Shown: positions 42,201-51,364 of the stretch, one piece after another | Numbering within the stretch: position 1 is the first letter of the stretch | How the letters are laid out: each line of letters begins with the position of its first letter | From: Flavobacterium frigidimaris | GTDB taxonomy: Bacteria > Bacteroidota > Bacteroidia > Flavobacteriales > Flavobacteriaceae | Direction of reading: 5' to 3' | Length of the DNA: 64,000 nucleotides | Assembly: GCA_900129595.1 (NCBI GenBank) | Contig: FQWG01000002.1 | Span: forward strand, 372,001-436,000 | Made by a program: the position numbers and the translations under genes | The notes under the pieces: model-generated | Database searches by the model: none | The model's input: only the letters and a program-made list of their open reading frames with translations | What the model was told of the DNA's origin: nothing

Positions 42201-43831
42201 TTGATAATCGCTTCCGGTAAATCAGCAAAGAGGTTTTTCATCTCTTCCTGAGACTTATAGTAGTACTCCTGATTGGGTAATCCGTAACGATATCCTCGGC
42301 CGCGGCCAATTGGCGTCGCTTGTTTTTCACCATCTTTTACACACAACAAAATGTCGTGCGCATTGGCGTCTTCTTTTTTTAAATAATAGGTATTGTTTGT
42401 CGCAATTAATTTTACGCTGTGTTTCTGAGAAAATTCAATCAGGGTTTTATTGACACGATTTTCGTCTTCCTGATTATGGCGCATGACCTCCAGATAAAAG
42501 TCATCGCCAAATTGTTCTTTCCACCAAATCAAAGCTTCTTCAGCCTGATTTTCACCAACGTTCAGAATTTTACTCTGGATCTCTCCATATAAATTCCCGG
42601 ACAAAACCATGATGTCTTCTTTGTATTTTTCGACAATTTTTCGATCAATTCTGGGAACATAATAAAACCCGTTCGTAAAAGCGATCGAAGATATTTTTGC
42701 CAAATTGTGATACCCGTTTTTGTTCTTGGCAAGCAAAACAACCTGATTTCCGTTGTCTTTTTTACTTTTATCCAAATGGTTGTCGCAAACATTGAATTCG
42801 CAACCTACAATAGGCTTCATTTCGGTTTCTGTTGGTTCTTCACCAGCCTCAACCAAAGCTTTATTTTTTGCAGATGCCGCTTTATTGTGATTCATAACAG
42901 CGCTCACAAAGTGAAAAGCCCCCATCATGTTTCCCGTATCTGTCATCGCAACAGCCGGCATTCCGTTTTTGGCTGTAGCTGCAACAATATTCCCAATTCC
43001 TATAGTCGATTGTAAAACCGAGAACTGTGTATGATTGTGTAAATGCGCGTATTTTGCCGCTTTAAAATCTTCTCTGTCAGAATGTGAAACTGTAGTTTCT
43101 TTACCAACTCCTTCTAAAGCTTTTAGCTGCTCTCTGATTTTATCAGAAGCCGCTTTTAAATTGATGTGTTTTAAACCAATTAAAGGAAATTCCTGTGGAT
43201 TTCTATTTTGGAATTCCTTAAAATAATCCTTCGGAACATCCAGTTCTTCTTTGGTAAAAACTTCTCTTCTGATTAATTCTAAGAAACAACGCGTGGTTGC
43301 CTCAACGTCGGCAGTTGCGTTGTGCGCTTCTGCGAAAGGTTTATTAAAAAGATATTCGTGTAATTCTGTTAAGGTTGGTAATTTGAATCTTCCTCCACGA
43401 CCTCCGGGAAGTTTTAATAATGAAGCTGTAACTTCTGTACAGGTATCTAAAACCGGCATCGAACTCATTGGAGAATCTACACCCATTCTATGGAATTCAG
43501 CTCCCATAATATTAACGTCGAAACCTAAATTCTGACCAACAATAAATTTGGTTTTACTTAAAGCAATATTGAATTTCTCTAAAACTTCTGCCAGAGTAAT
43601 TCCATCGGCTTCCGCCAATTCAGTCGAAATTCCGTGAATACGTTCTGCATCATACGGAATGTTGAATCCGTCCGGTTTAACTAAGTAATCCTGATGCTCG
43701 ATAAGCGTTCCCATTTCGTCGTGGAGCTGCCATGCGATCTGAATACAGCGAGGCCAGTTATCAGAATCAGTTATGGGAGCGTCCCAGCGTTTTGGTAATC
43801 CGGTTGTTTCGGTATCGAATATTAAATACAT
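39293..43831 (-). CDS. dnaE: DNA polymerase III alpha subunit with N-terminal 3'-5' exonuclease
   Basis: A 1512-residue replicative polymerase. Residues about 1-190 are a DnaQ-like DEDDh exonuclease: FDTETTG (Asp/Glu), QNLGFDVNIMG and HNATADVEAT provide the acidic and His residues, so proofreading looks active. Residues about 265-560 hold the PHP domain (AHLHNHTQFSVLQ). The polymerase core follows, with catalytic aspartates in PDIDIDFDDEG and the MDFLGLKTL segment, and an OB-fold and C-terminal tail ending the chain. E. coli uses separate DnaE and DnaQ proteins, whereas here both are one chain. A -7 box (TAATTTTG, minus strand at 43845-43852) precedes the gene. Confidence 0.95.
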   Translation of the reverse strand: MYLIFDTETTGLPKRWDAPITDSDNWPRCIQIAWQLHDEMGTLIEHQDYLVKPDGFNIPYDAERIHGISTELAEADGITLAEVLEKFNIALSKTKFIVGQNLGFDVNIMGAEFHRMGVDSPMSSMPVLDTCTEVTASLLKLPGGRGGRFKLPTLTELHEYLFNKPFAEAHNATADVEATTRCFLELIRREVFTKEELDVPKDYFKEFQNRNPQEFPLIGLKHINLKAASDKIREQLKALEGVGKETTVSHSDREDFKAAKYAHLHNHTQFSVLQSTIGIGNIVAATAKNGMPAVAMTDTGNMMGAFHFVSAVMNHNKAASAKNKALVEAGEEPTETEMKPIVGCEFNVCDNHLDKSKKDNGNQVVLLAKNKNGYHNLAKISSIAFTNGFYYVPRIDRKIVEKYKEDIMVLSGNLYGEIQSKILNVGENQAEEALIWWKEQFGDDFYLEVMRHNQEDENRVNKTLIEFSQKHSVKLIATNNTYYLKKEDANAHDILLCVKDGEKQATPIGRGRGYRYGLPNQEYYYKSQEEMKNLFADLPEAIINIQEIVDKVEIYSLYRDVLLPKFDIPQEFVVEEDEADGGVRGENKYLRHLTMVGAKKRYGEITESIQERLDFELLTISNSGYPGYFLIVQDFIAEARNMDVSVGPGRGSAAGSAVAYCLGITNIDPIKYDLLFERFLNPDRVSMPDIDIDFDDEGRGRVMDYVINKYGQNQVAQIITYGKMATKSAIRDTARVLDLPLFEADRIAKLIPAMMPSKWNLARFISESEDEVKKALRSDEFDNVKELIAIANEDDLAGETIQQAKILEGSMRNTGIHACGVIITPSDITNFVPVTTAKDSDLYVTQFDNSVAESAGLLKMDFLGLKTLTLIKDTVKLVKYRNGIDLDPDTFPIDDEETYALFQRGETVGIFQYESPGMQKYMKDLKPTVFGDLIAMNALYRPGPLEYIPSFVRRKNGEEEIKYDLDACEEYLGETYGITVYQEQVMLLSQSLADFTKGEADVLRKAMGKKQKDVLDKMKPKFVEQAAKKGHDAKVLEKIWKDWEAFASYAFNKSHSTCYAWIAYQTAYLKAHYPAEYMAAVLSNNMNDIKQVSFFMEECKRMGLQVLGPDVNESFYKFTVNDEYAVRFGMGAIKGVGSGAVATIVESRKDGRYKSIFDLAKRIDLRAANKKAIENLALAGGFDSFEGTTRAQYFHDDGDGITFYEKAIRYGSKFQENENSSQVSLFGESSEVQIDEPVVPPCEDWSTMEKLAKEKEVVGIYISGHPLDDFRFEMKYFCNSRLESLKSMNEYVGKNLNFAGIINNVQHRVAKNGKGWAVFNLEGYDESYEFKIFGEEYLKFRHFLIQNNFAFIKILIKDGWVNHDTGKKSDPRMQFVEIRQLQDILEAFAKKIILLLNIKDLQTEFIHKLSHLFNENKGDNSVTFEIMELEKIKRLVEVETPADFEETNDAVFADENEDADAALEETKIQEVNEVEEIKVVTKLTMPSRRLKVKISTELLIELEKMQVNFKLN

Positions 43832-43996
43832 AAGCTTAAAAAGACAAAATTAAATTCCAAAACTCACATCTCACCGCACATAATCTACTGATTTAATGCG
43901 TTGTACAAAACCGTGAAATATAAAATAGAGGAAGTTCAAATTTAGTCTTTTTTTAGACAAATTAGCTAAGGAATTTTGTTAAGAATTGTACTTATT

Positions 43997-44416
43997 TTAT
44001 TCCCTGCCTTTTACAAAGACCATTAACGAAATTGCCAAATATGGAATGTCTTTTAAAATAAAAAAATCAGTTACCGGAAAACCTTCCACGCTTTTAAAAA
44101 CACCGGGAGTGGTGATTAAGAAACTCAGTGTTGTAACAAATATTAGGGCAGAAGCAAAACCTGCATAAAAACCAATTTTCTTAAAAAACAAAGAAAGCAG
44201 CAACCCTATTCCCGTAACAACTTCAAAAATCCCGATGCAATTCGAAACCTGCTGAACGGTCATCACTTTGTACATCCAACCCATTGCAAAATGATTTTCG
44301 ACTAAACCTTTTATTGCACCGGCTTCGACAGCTGTGAATTTAAAAAGCCCAACCCAGATCAAAATAATTACAGTCCCAATAACTCCAAGCTTGTACGCAA
44401 ATTCATTTAATTTCAT
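43997..44416 (-). CDS. DUF417/RclC-like membrane protein
   Basis: A 139-residue inner-membrane protein with four hydrophobic segments. It begins YKLGVIGTVIILIWVGLFKF, then has the characteristic WVGLFKFTAVEAGAIKGLVE and later FEVVTGIGLLLSLFF. This matches the DUF417 family, whose E. coli member RclC belongs to the reactive-chlorine response. Function in this organism is not known. It is divergent from the leucine operon leader, with no partner redox gene beside it. Confidence 0.75.
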   Translation of the reverse strand: MKLNEFAYKLGVIGTVIILIWVGLFKFTAVEAGAIKGLVENHFAMGWMYKVMTVQQVSNCIGIFEVVTGIGLLLSLFFKKIGFYAGFASALIFVTTLSFLITTPGVFKSVEGFPVTDFFILKDIPYLAISLMVFVKGRE

Positions 44417-45002
44417 GCTCTTTTTTTTAAATTTAGAATTGTCAATATTAGTCCTTATTTTAAAAAGTAAATGTCAGCTACTTGTCATAATCGATGAATT
44501 TGCAGAGTCTAAACTTTTTTAATTTTCATTTAATTTCATTCTAAAAAACAAAAAAACCATTTCTTGGATGTCGTATTATTTTAATTAAAAAAATGATCCG
44601 AAATCTAATTTTAAATTCCTTAAAAAGGACAATAAAATTCTGGATTTCAAAACTTGAAAAAGAATTCAAAAATAACAATTATTACTATTTTTATTCATTT
44701 TGTTACATTTTTTTTAATTAAAACCTATATTTTATACTGATTTTGAGATAAATTTGCCAACTATTAAAATTAAAGCATTTCTATCAAAATTGAGCCAAAA
44801 AAGAAAAGTAAAATCAATTTATATCCATTCTGCAACCAAATCTGATTACAAAAAAGCCAATCGCAATTTGTATTTTGGTTTGGGTATCGTATATAATGAG
44901 ATATTGAAATTGACGACCTTATATCTTTTTCTAATTTTGTTTTTCTATTATAATGAGCAGGAAATTGCTGTGGTTAGAAATTACAATTAAAAAAAATAAA
45001 AA
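44417..45002. other. long upstream region of the leucine operon
   Basis: About 590 bases with no convincing gene. TAAATTTG at 44749-44756 fits a -7 box, placing a 5' leader of roughly 240 bases before leuC. The stretch up to the start is AT-rich and I found no clear terminator hairpin or leucine-rich leader peptide that would signal attenuation. A frame at 44754-44990 has no ATG start and overlaps the -7 box, so I do not call it. Confidence 0.5.
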
Positions 45003-46397
45003 ATGAGTAAGACATTATTTGACAAAGTATGGGATTCACATGTAGTGCGTAAAATTGAAGATGGACCGGATGTGTTTTTTATTGACCGTCATTTCATTCA
45101 TGAGGTTACGAGTCCTGTTGCTTTTTTAGGATTAAAAGCCAGAGGCGTTACCGTTTTATATCCGGAACGTACTTTTGCAACTGCCGATCACAATACACCA
45201 ACCATAAACCAACATTTACCAGTTGAAGATGCTTTATCTGCCAATCAGCTTAAAGCGCTTGAAGATAATGCTGCCGAATACGGAATTTCGCACTGGGGAT
45301 TAGGTCACATTAAAAACGGAATTGTACACGTAGTAGGTCCTGAAAACGGAATTACTTTGCCAGGTGCTACTATTGTTTGTGGAGACTCTCACACTTCTAC
45401 TCACGGTGCTTTTGGAGCTATTGCTTTTGGTATCGGAACTTCTGAGGTGGAGATGGTACTTTCTACTCAATGTATCATGCAGCCAAAACCAAAGAAAATG
45501 CGTATCAACGTAAATGGTGAATTAAGCAAAGGTGTTGGTCCAAAAGATGTTGCTCTTTATATTATTGCACAATTGACTACTTCCGGAGGAACGGGTTATT
45601 TTGTTGAATACGCCGGAGATGTTTTCGAAAATATGACTATGGAAGGTCGTATGACAGTTTGTAACCTAAGTATCGAAATGGGTGCCCGTGGAGGAATGAT
45701 TGCTCCTGACCAAAAAACTTTCGATTTCCTTGAAGGACGTTTGTTCGCTCCAAAAGGAGAAGCCTGGGATAAAGCAGTTGCTTACTGGAAAACTTTAAAA
45801 ACCGATGATGATGCTGTTTTTGATGCTGAATTAAACATCAATGCTGCTGACATTGAACCAATGATTACTTATGGTACAAACCCTGGAATGGGAATTGGTA
45901 TCACAAAACATATTCCGAACGCCAACCAAGTTGAAGGCGGAGAGGAAACTTATAAAAAATCTCTAGCCTATATGGGCTTTGAAGAAGACGATGTCATGAT
46001 TGGAAAACCAATTGATTTTGTTTTCTTGGGAAGTTGCACAAATGGCCGAATTGAAGATTTCAGGGCTTTTACAGAAATTGTAAAAGGAAGAAAAAAAGCA
46101 GATAATGTTACCGCTTGGTTAGTTCCGGGTTCTCACGTAGTTGAAGCTCAGATCAAAGAAGAAGGCTTATTGGATATCCTTACAGAAGCTGGTTTTGTAT
46201 TACGTCAGCCTGGTTGTTCAGCATGTTTAGCAATGAACGATGATAAAGTTCCTGCAGGGAAATATGCAGTAAGTACATCAAACAGAAACTTCGAAGGTCG
46301 TCAGGGTCCTGGTTCAAGAACATTATTAGCCAGCCCGATTATGGCTGCTGCTGCTGCTGTTACAGGAAAACTAACTGATCCAAGAGAATTATTTTAA
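45003..46397 (+). CDS. leuC: 3-isopropylmalate dehydratase large subunit
   Basis: Interconverts 2- and 3-isopropylmalate in leucine synthesis, with LeuD. The 464-residue aconitase-fold subunit carries the three [4Fe-4S] ligands: Cys in [10 protein letters not shown] and the pair in [13 protein letters not shown]. It also has [20 protein letters not shown], the family's substrate and cluster signature. It is the first gene of leuC-leuD-leuA-leuB, with a probable leader of about 240 bases. The gap to leuD is 169 bases of 'agctttaagc' repeats. Confidence 0.95.
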   Translation: MSKTLFDKVWDSHVVRKIEDGPDVFFIDRHFIHEVTSPVAFLGLKARGVTVLYPERTFATADHNTPTINQHLPVEDALSANQLKALEDNAAEYGISHWGLGHIKNGIVHVVGPENGITLPGATIVCGDSHTSTHGAFGAIAFGIGTSEVEMVLSTQCIMQPKPKKMRINVNGELSKGVGPKDVALYIIAQLTTSGGTGYFVEYAGDVFENMTMEGRMTVCNLSIEMGARGGMIAPDQKTFDFLEGRLFAPKGEAWDKAVAYWKTLKTDDDAVFDAELNINAADIEPMITYGTNPGMGIGITKHIPNANQVEGGEETYKKSLAYMGFEEDDVMIGKPIDFVFLGSCTNGRIEDFRAFTEIVKGRKKADNVTAWLVPGSHVVEAQIKEEGLLDILTEAGFVLRQPGCSACLAMNDDKVPAGKYAVSTSNRNFEGRQGPGSRTLLASPIMAAAAAVTGKLTDPRELF

Positions 46398-46404
46398 TTC
46401 TGCT

Positions 46405-46562
46405 GTAAGCTTTAAGCAATAGGCTTTAAGCTTCTAACAAATTTTAAAAAGGCTTACAGCTTATAGCTTACCGCCTGAAGCAAAAAAATATAAAACGCTG
46501 TGCAAAAAGCTTAAAGCATACAGCTTATAGCCTAAAGCAGAAAAACAGCCTAAAGCAAAACA
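46405..46562. repeat. 'gctttaagc' inverted/direct repeat cluster between leuC and leuD
   Basis: Multiple units such as taagctttaagcaataggc, ggcttacagcttatagc and agcttaaagcatacagc in both orientations. They can fold into several alternate hairpins. No T run follows any of them, so a full stop of transcription is not implied. Confidence 0.65.
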
Positions 46563-46566
46563 AAAA

Positions 46567-47163
46567 ATGGCATACGATAAATTTAACATACTTACTAGTA
46601 GTGCTGTGCCACTACCAATTGAAAACGTAGATACAGATCAAATTATTCCGGCTCGTTTCTTAAAAGCTACAAAACGTGAAGGTTTTGGAGACAATCTTTT
46701 TAGAGACTGGCGATATAACGGAGACGATTCTCCAAAAGCTGATTTCGTTTTAAACGATTCAACTTACAGCGGAAAAATCCTTGTTGGAGGAAAAAACTTC
46801 GGTTCAGGATCTTCAAGAGAACACGCTGCGTGGGCAGTTTACGATTATGGTTTCAGAGCTGTAGTTTCTAGTTTCTTTGCAGATATCTTCAAAGGAAACT
46901 GTTTGAATATTGGAGTATTACCTGTTCAGGTTAGCCCTGAATTTGCTGACACTATTTTCAAAGCAATCGAAGCTGATCCTAATACACAATTAGAAATCAA
47001 CCTGCCAAACCAAACCATTACTTTATTGGCAACGGGTCAATCAGAATCTTTTGCGATTAACGGATACAAAAAGAACAATATGGTTAATGGCTTCGATGAC
47101 ATTGATTATTTACAGAATATTAAAGAAGATATTGTGGCTTTCGCCGATAAACTTCCGTATTAA
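46567..47163 (+). CDS. leuD: 3-isopropylmalate dehydratase small subunit
   Basis: A 198-residue swivel-domain partner of LeuC. Typical features are [20 protein letters not shown] near the N-terminus and the [20 protein letters not shown] substrate loop. [20 protein letters not shown] follows. It forms the active dehydratase with LeuC. The next gene, leuA, is 254 bases downstream, with a palindromic terminator-like hairpin in between. Confidence 0.95.
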   Translation: MAYDKFNILTSSAVPLPIENVDTDQIIPARFLKATKREGFGDNLFRDWRYNGDDSPKADFVLNDSTYSGKILVGGKNFGSGSSREHAAWAVYDYGFRAVVSSFFADIFKGNCLNIGVLPVQVSPEFADTIFKAIEADPNTQLEINLPNQTITLLATGQSESFAINGYKKNNMVNGFDDIDYLQNIKEDIVAFADKLPY

Positions 47164-47184
47164 TAAAATCTCGTTCGATCTATT

Positions 47185-47217
47185 AGACCCGACAGGTTTT
47201 TGAAACCTGTCGGGTCT
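47185..47217. terminator. perfect palindrome between leuD and leuA (terminator-like)
   Basis: AGACCCGACAGGTTT and AAACCTGTCGGGTCT form a 15-bp stem around TTG followed by TTTC. This could stop or lower transcription inside the leucine operon, or be a mobile palindromic repeat common in these genomes. Confidence 0.6.
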
Positions 47218-47224
47218 TTCTAAA

Positions 47225-47380
47225 TTAAATGAGAAAACATAGAACGCGGATAAAAACTGATTTGCTATCGCAAAAACGCGAAAAAAAACTGATTATCTTT
47301 TAGCTAAAGAAAAATCCGTGATAATCTGCATCTTCGCAAAAAGCGAATCCGTAAAATCAGTGTTCAAATTAAAACATGGG
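47225..47380. repeat. 'aacgcggataaaaactgat' palindromic repeat
   Basis: Inverted units: gaacgcggataaaaactgat against atccgtaaaatcagtgttc, and atcgcaaaaacgcg against tcttcgcaaaaagcg. It resembles the piece at 110-155. It occupies the leuD-leuA gap. Confidence 0.5.
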
Positions 47381-47417
47381 ATAGCATACCCAAACAGTTA
47401 GAAATTAGAATATCAAT

Positions 47418-48941
47418 ATGGAAAAAAGAAAAATTGAAATAATGGACACGACGCTCCGTGATGGTGAACAAACCTCAGGAGTATCTTTTTCTGCTGCAGA
47501 AAAACTAACCATTGCACAATTGTTGTTGGAAGAATTAAATATTGATAGAATCGAAATTGCTTCGGCCCGTGTCAGCGAAGGCGAGTTTCAGGCCGTAAAA
47601 GGCATTACATCCTGGGCAGCCGAGAAAGGATACACTAATCGTATTGAAGTACTTTCGTTTGTAGATGGAGGCGTTTCGATCGAATGGATGAAAAAAGCAG
47701 GTGCAAAAGTGCAAAATTTATTGACTAAAGGCTCAATGAATCACTTAACTCATCAATTAAAAAAAACTCCGGAACAACATTTTTCCGAGATTGCACAAAT
47801 CATCTCTTTAGCCAAAGAAAACAATATTGAAACCAACGTTTATCTGGAAGACTGGAGCAACGGAATGCGAAATTCACCGGAATATGTTTTTCAATTTCTT
47901 GATTTTCTATCTACTCAACCCGTTAAAAGAATTTTACTTCCGGATACTTTAGGCGTTTTAATTCCGTCCTTAACTTTTGAATTCATTTCAAAAATCAGAG
48001 CAAAATACCCGCAAATTCATTTTGATTTTCACGCGCACAACGATTACGATTTGAGCATTGCCAATGTTATGGAAGCTGTCAAAGCCGGCATAAACGGACT
48101 TCATGTTACGGTAAACGGAATGGGAGAACGAGCAGGAAATGCTCCGCTCGAAAGTACTGTTGCCGTGATAAATGATTATTTACCGGAAGTCAGCATCAAC
48201 ATCAAAGAAACTTCTTTATACACGGTTAGCAAATTAGTTGAAACTTTTACAGGATACAGAATTCCTGCCAACAAACCAATTGTCGGCGATAATGTTTTTA
48301 CGCAAACTGCGGGAATTCACGCTGACGGTGACAATAAAAACAATTTGTATTTTAATGATTTGCTTCCGGAACGTTTCGGAAGAAAACGTAAATATGCTTT
48401 AGGTAAAACTTCGGGAAAAGCCAATATCGAAAAAAATCTTCAGGAATTAGGCTTAAAACTAAATCAGGAAGACCTGAAATTGGTTACGCAAAGAATCATC
48501 GAATTAGGCGATAAAAAAGAAACTGTTACTAAGGAAGACCTTCCCTACATTATATCAGATGTTTTGGACAGTCATACTTATGAAGATAAAATCACCATAG
48601 AATCCTACGTATTAATGCATTCCAAAGGAATGCGCCCGTCAACGACTTTGCTTTTAAAAATTGACGATGAAATTATCGAAGAAAGCGCTCAGGGAGACGG
48701 TCAGTTTGATGCTTTTATGAATGCTTTATCAAAAATTTACAAAAGCAAAAAACTAACGCTTCCAAAATTAATTGATTACGCCGTTCGAATCCCACCAGGA
48801 AGTAGTTCTGATGCATTGTGCGAAACCATCATCACCTGGGTAAACAACGGAAAAGAATTCAAAACCAGAGGATTAGATTCAGACCAAACGGTTGCAGCAA
48901 TTATTGCAACTCAAAAGATGTTGAATGTGATTACTCAATAA
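47418..48941 (+). CDS. leuA: 2-isopropylmalate synthase (LeuA-type; citramalate synthase possible)
   Basis: A 507-residue enzyme condensing acetyl-CoA with a 2-oxoacid. The TIM barrel has MDTTLRDGEQTSGVSFSAAE with the metal Asp and catalytic Arg, DFHAHNDYDLSIANVMEAVK with the metal histidines, and the HVTVNGMGERAGNAPLE signature. The C-terminal LeuA dimerisation domain (about 370-505) is where leucine would feed back. The pathway position in leuCDAB favours isopropylmalate synthase. The closely related (R)-citramalate synthase cannot be excluded without phylogeny. The frame begins with MEKRKIEIMDTT. Confidence 0.82.
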   Translation: MEKRKIEIMDTTLRDGEQTSGVSFSAAEKLTIAQLLLEELNIDRIEIASARVSEGEFQAVKGITSWAAEKGYTNRIEVLSFVDGGVSIEWMKKAGAKVQNLLTKGSMNHLTHQLKKTPEQHFSEIAQIISLAKENNIETNVYLEDWSNGMRNSPEYVFQFLDFLSTQPVKRILLPDTLGVLIPSLTFEFISKIRAKYPQIHFDFHAHNDYDLSIANVMEAVKAGINGLHVTVNGMGERAGNAPLESTVAVINDYLPEVSINIKETSLYTVSKLVETFTGYRIPANKPIVGDNVFTQTAGIHADGDNKNNLYFNDLLPERFGRKRKYALGKTSGKANIEKNLQELGLKLNQEDLKLVTQRIIELGDKKETVTKEDLPYIISDVLDSHTYEDKITIESYVLMHSKGMRPSTTLLLKIDDEIIEESAQGDGQFDAFMNALSKIYKSKKLTLPKLIDYAVRIPPGSSSDALCETIITWVNNGKEFKTRGLDSDQTVAAIIATQKMLNVITQ

Positions 48942-48944
48942 AAG

Positions 48945-49030
48945 AGACAAAGGTTCAAAGCTACAGAGGAACAAAGGTTTTCTCCTTGCTGTTTTTAAAC
49001 TTTGCGCCTTTGTCACTATGAACCTTAAAA
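48945..49030. repeat. palindromic 'gacaaaggttcaaag' repeat between leuA and leuB
   Basis: gagacaaaggttcaaagc near 48945 is inverted at about 49008-49028 (tttgtcactatgaacctt), with acaaaggttt/aaactttgcgcc inside. A small weak-stem repeat. The leuB start follows after 20 bases. Confidence 0.55.
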
Positions 49031-49050
49031 ATTAACATAATACCTAAATA

Positions 49051-50112
49051 ATGAAATTTAACATAGCCCTTTTAGCCGGTGACGGAATCGGACCAGAAGT
49101 AATTAATGAAGCAGTAAAAGTATCTGATGCAATTGCAAAAAAATTCAATCACGAAATAACTTGGACACCAGCTCTTACCGGAGCAGCTGCAATTGATGCG
49201 GTTGGAGTTCCTTACCCTGACGAAACGCATGAAGTTTGTATGAAAGCCGATGCTGTTTTGTTTGGGGCAATTGGTCATCCAAAATACGATAACGATCCAA
49301 GCGCACCAGTTCGTCCGGAGCAGGGATTATTATTGATGCGTAAAAAATTAGGTTTGTTTGCTAACGTACGCCCTACTTTTACTTTCCCTTCTTTGATTGA
49401 TAATTCTCCTTTAAAAAGAGAAAGAATCGAAGGAACTGATTTGGTTTTCTTAAGAGAATTAACCGGAGGAATCTACTTTGGAGAAAAAGGAAGAAGAGAC
49501 GACGGAGAAACTGCGTTTGACAACTGTGTTTACACAAGAGCAGAAGTACAGCGTTTAGCCAAAAAAGGTTTTGAATTAGCGATGACTCGTAGCAAAAAAT
49601 TATGCTGCGTTGACAAAGCAAACGTTTTGGAAACTTCACGTTTATGGAGAGAAACAGTTCAGGCAATGGAAAAAGATTATCCTGAAGTAACGGTTTCTTA
49701 TGAATTTGTTGATGCTGTAGCGATGCGTTTAGTACAATGGCCAAATTCTTATGACGTTTTAATTACTGAAAACCTATTTGGAGACATCTTAACTGACGAA
49801 GCTTCTGTAATTTCAGGTTCAATGGGATTAATGCCTTCTGCATCTGTTGGAGAACACACTTCATTATACGAACCAATTCACGGATCTTATCCTCAGGCAA
49901 CCGGATTGAATATCGCTAATCCGTTAGCGACTATTTTATCAGCAGCCATGATGTTCGAAGATGCTTTTGGATTAAAAGACGAAGCCGAAACAATTAGAGC
50001 CGTTGTAAACAAATCATTAGAACAAGGAATTGTTACTGAAGATTTAGCTGCAAAGGGAACTAAAGCATACAAAACCAGCGAAGTTGGAGACTGGCTAGTT
50101 GCTAACTTATAG
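49051..50112 (+). CDS. leuB: 3-isopropylmalate dehydrogenase
   Basis: The last step of leucine carbon-skeleton synthesis, oxidative decarboxylation with NAD+. The 353-residue protein begins MKFNIALLAGDGIGPEVINEAV with the family's nucleotide-loop start, followed by LFGAIGHPKYD, the metal-binding segment and the LTDEASVISGSMGLMPSASVG signature. It ends the operon. A terminator at 50191-50220 is shared with the convergent RRM gene. Confidence 0.95.
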   Translation: MKFNIALLAGDGIGPEVINEAVKVSDAIAKKFNHEITWTPALTGAAAIDAVGVPYPDETHEVCMKADAVLFGAIGHPKYDNDPSAPVRPEQGLLLMRKKLGLFANVRPTFTFPSLIDNSPLKRERIEGTDLVFLRELTGGIYFGEKGRRDDGETAFDNCVYTRAEVQRLAKKGFELAMTRSKKLCCVDKANVLETSRLWRETVQAMEKDYPEVTVSYEFVDAVAMRLVQWPNSYDVLITENLFGDILTDEASVISGSMGLMPSASVGEHTSLYEPIHGSYPQATGLNIANPLATILSAAMMFEDAFGLKDEAETIRAVVNKSLEQGIVTEDLAAKGTKAYKTSEVGDWLVANL

Positions 50113-50118
50113 TTAATT

Positions 50119-50177
50119 TTGTTTCAGGTTTCAAGTTTCAGGTTGTTGGAACGTGAAACCTGAAACTTGAAACAAAA
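50119..50177. repeat. 'tttcaggtttcaagtttcag' palindrome
   Basis: tttcaggtttcaagtttcag and ctgaaacttgaaac form an inverted pair about 20 bases apart. This is a common short flavobacterial repeat type, sited between leuB and its terminator. Confidence 0.6.
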
Positions 50178-50190
50178 AATTCACCATAAA

Positions 50191-50220
50191 AAAAGGGATC
50201 AATTTGCATTGATCCCTTTT
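50191..50220. terminator. bidirectional terminator
   Basis: AAAAGGGATCAA and TTGATCCCTTTT form a perfect stem around TTTGCA and serve leuB on the plus strand and the RRM gene on the minus strand. Confidence 0.85.
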
Positions 50221-50241
50221 TATATATTTTAGAAAAAAATA

Positions 50242-50601
50242 TTAATATCCTCCTCTGTTACCACCACGGTCATTTCCACCACGGCTGTTTCCTCCACCAT
50301 AACCTCCGCGTGAATCTCCACCACGACTGTTATTGTTGAAGCTTCTTCTTTCGCCTTCTGGTTTCGGTTCAGATTTATTAACCACAATTGCACGACCTTG
50401 AACAGTAGCTCCGTTCAATTCATCAATTGCTTTTTGAGCTTCAGCATCGTTTGGCATCTCTACGAAACCAAAACCTTTGCTTCTTCCTGTAAATTTATCA
50501 GTAATGATTTTAACTGAATCTACTGCTCCGTAAGCCTCGAAAGACTCTCTTAAATCTGCTTCCTCAATACTGAATGGAAGGCTTCCAACAAAAATGTTCA
50601 T
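50242..50601 (-). CDS. small RRM RNA-binding protein with RGG tail
   Basis: A 119-residue protein. The RRM (about 1-80) has RNP2 IFVGSLP and RNP1 KGFGFVEM, plus VDSVKIITDKFTGRS. The tail after residue 84 is rich in Gly, Arg and Asn (RGGDSRGGYGGG), like cold-shock glycine-rich RNA-binding proteins of plants and cyanobacteria. Bacteroidota have several of these, whose targets are mRNAs and which are thought to tune translation. The gene has its own terminator, shared with leuB. Confidence 0.88.
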   Translation of the reverse strand: MNIFVGSLPFSIEEADLRESFEAYGAVDSVKIITDKFTGRSKGFGFVEMPNDAEAQKAIDELNGATVQGRAIVVNKSEPKPEGERRSFNNNSRGGDSRGGYGGGNSRGGNDRGGNRGGY

Positions 50602-50735
50602 ATGTACTTATTTATAATAATGTAGCAAATGTAGTCTTATTTTTCTGTAATCTACTATATATTAGTTTATTTATGTTTTTATTTTGATTTAAAAAAGTAG
50701 AATTCAACAAAACCAAACAATTGTTAATGAAAAAC

Positions 50736-51224
50736 TTAATTATTAATAGTCATATTAGAAGAAATCGGAATTTTATAAAACACACCTTCTGTAAAATTTA
50801 CTCCGGTTTTTTCAACATTTGAATCATCAACATTTGCCGCATTAAACTTAAATGTTCCTGAAATAGTTTTTGTTTCAGCATTATATTCGGTAACTACAAT
50901 TTCTCCGTTACCTTTATTCTTTCCTGTTGTAAACTCTTCTAATTGAGACGGAAGAATATTAGAATAGGATGCAGTCGCTACATCATTAATACCTAATGTA
51001 TACGTTTTTTGAGATACGACCGGCAATCTTAAAATTACTTTTTCATAACCTAATGAGCCTTCCAGAACTAAACTACCATTTGTCAGTATAGTTGCCTTGT
51101 AACTTTGAGCCCTCCAAAAAACGTTATCCTTTAGACCCTGAAATGCAGGATTATTGAATTTTACATCTTCTGTACAAGATGCAAAAATCAAAATAGTAAT
51201 CAGCAAGTAAATGTATTTTTTCAT
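50736..51224 (-). CDS. DUF6252-type lipoprotein
   Basis: A 162-residue lipoprotein with lipobox ILIFASC near residues 11-17 and a beta-rich body. The segment KFNNPAFQGLKDNVFWRAQS is followed by TLGINDVATASYSNILPSQL and ISGTFKFNAANVDDSNVEK. The pattern matches the DUF6252 family of unknown function in Bacteroidota. I use the ATG at 51222-51224 because it opens the signal peptide. It is probably on the inner leaflet of the outer membrane or surface exposed. It stands alone. Confidence 0.6.
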   Translation of the reverse strand: MKKYIYLLITILIFASCTEDVKFNNPAFQGLKDNVFWRAQSYKATILTNGSLVLEGSLGYEKVILRLPVVSQKTYTLGINDVATASYSNILPSQLEEFTTGKNKGNGEIVVTEYNAETKTISGTFKFNAANVDDSNVEKTGVNFTEGVFYKIPISSNMTINN

Positions 51225-51364
51225 AAAACGATGAATTTGAGGCAAAAGTATCGCATTTGAGCTGAAATACTAAATTTCCAACTTGAAAAACAGCTAAAAA
51301 ACAGCCAAAACTGACCTCAAATATATTTAATAAAATTTGGAATGCATAATTCATAAAAAAATTA

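Noticed and set aside
44593..44721. short frame with YYY/FF-rich end (MIRNLILNSLKR...) as leader peptide
   Set aside because: Lies before the candidate -7 box, has few Leu codons and no following attenuator hairpin; composition looks like chance translation of AT-rich DNA.
44754..44990. 78-codon frame upstream of leuC (MPTIKIKAFLSKLSQKRKVK...)
   Set aside because: It has only a TTG start that lies in the candidate -7 box, no recognisable domain, and a Lys-rich composition typical of AT-rich chance frames.
47185..47217. riboswitch or T-box in the leucine operon
   Set aside because: Only a simple perfect hairpin is seen, without conserved aptamer-like parts; terminator or repeat is the simpler reading.
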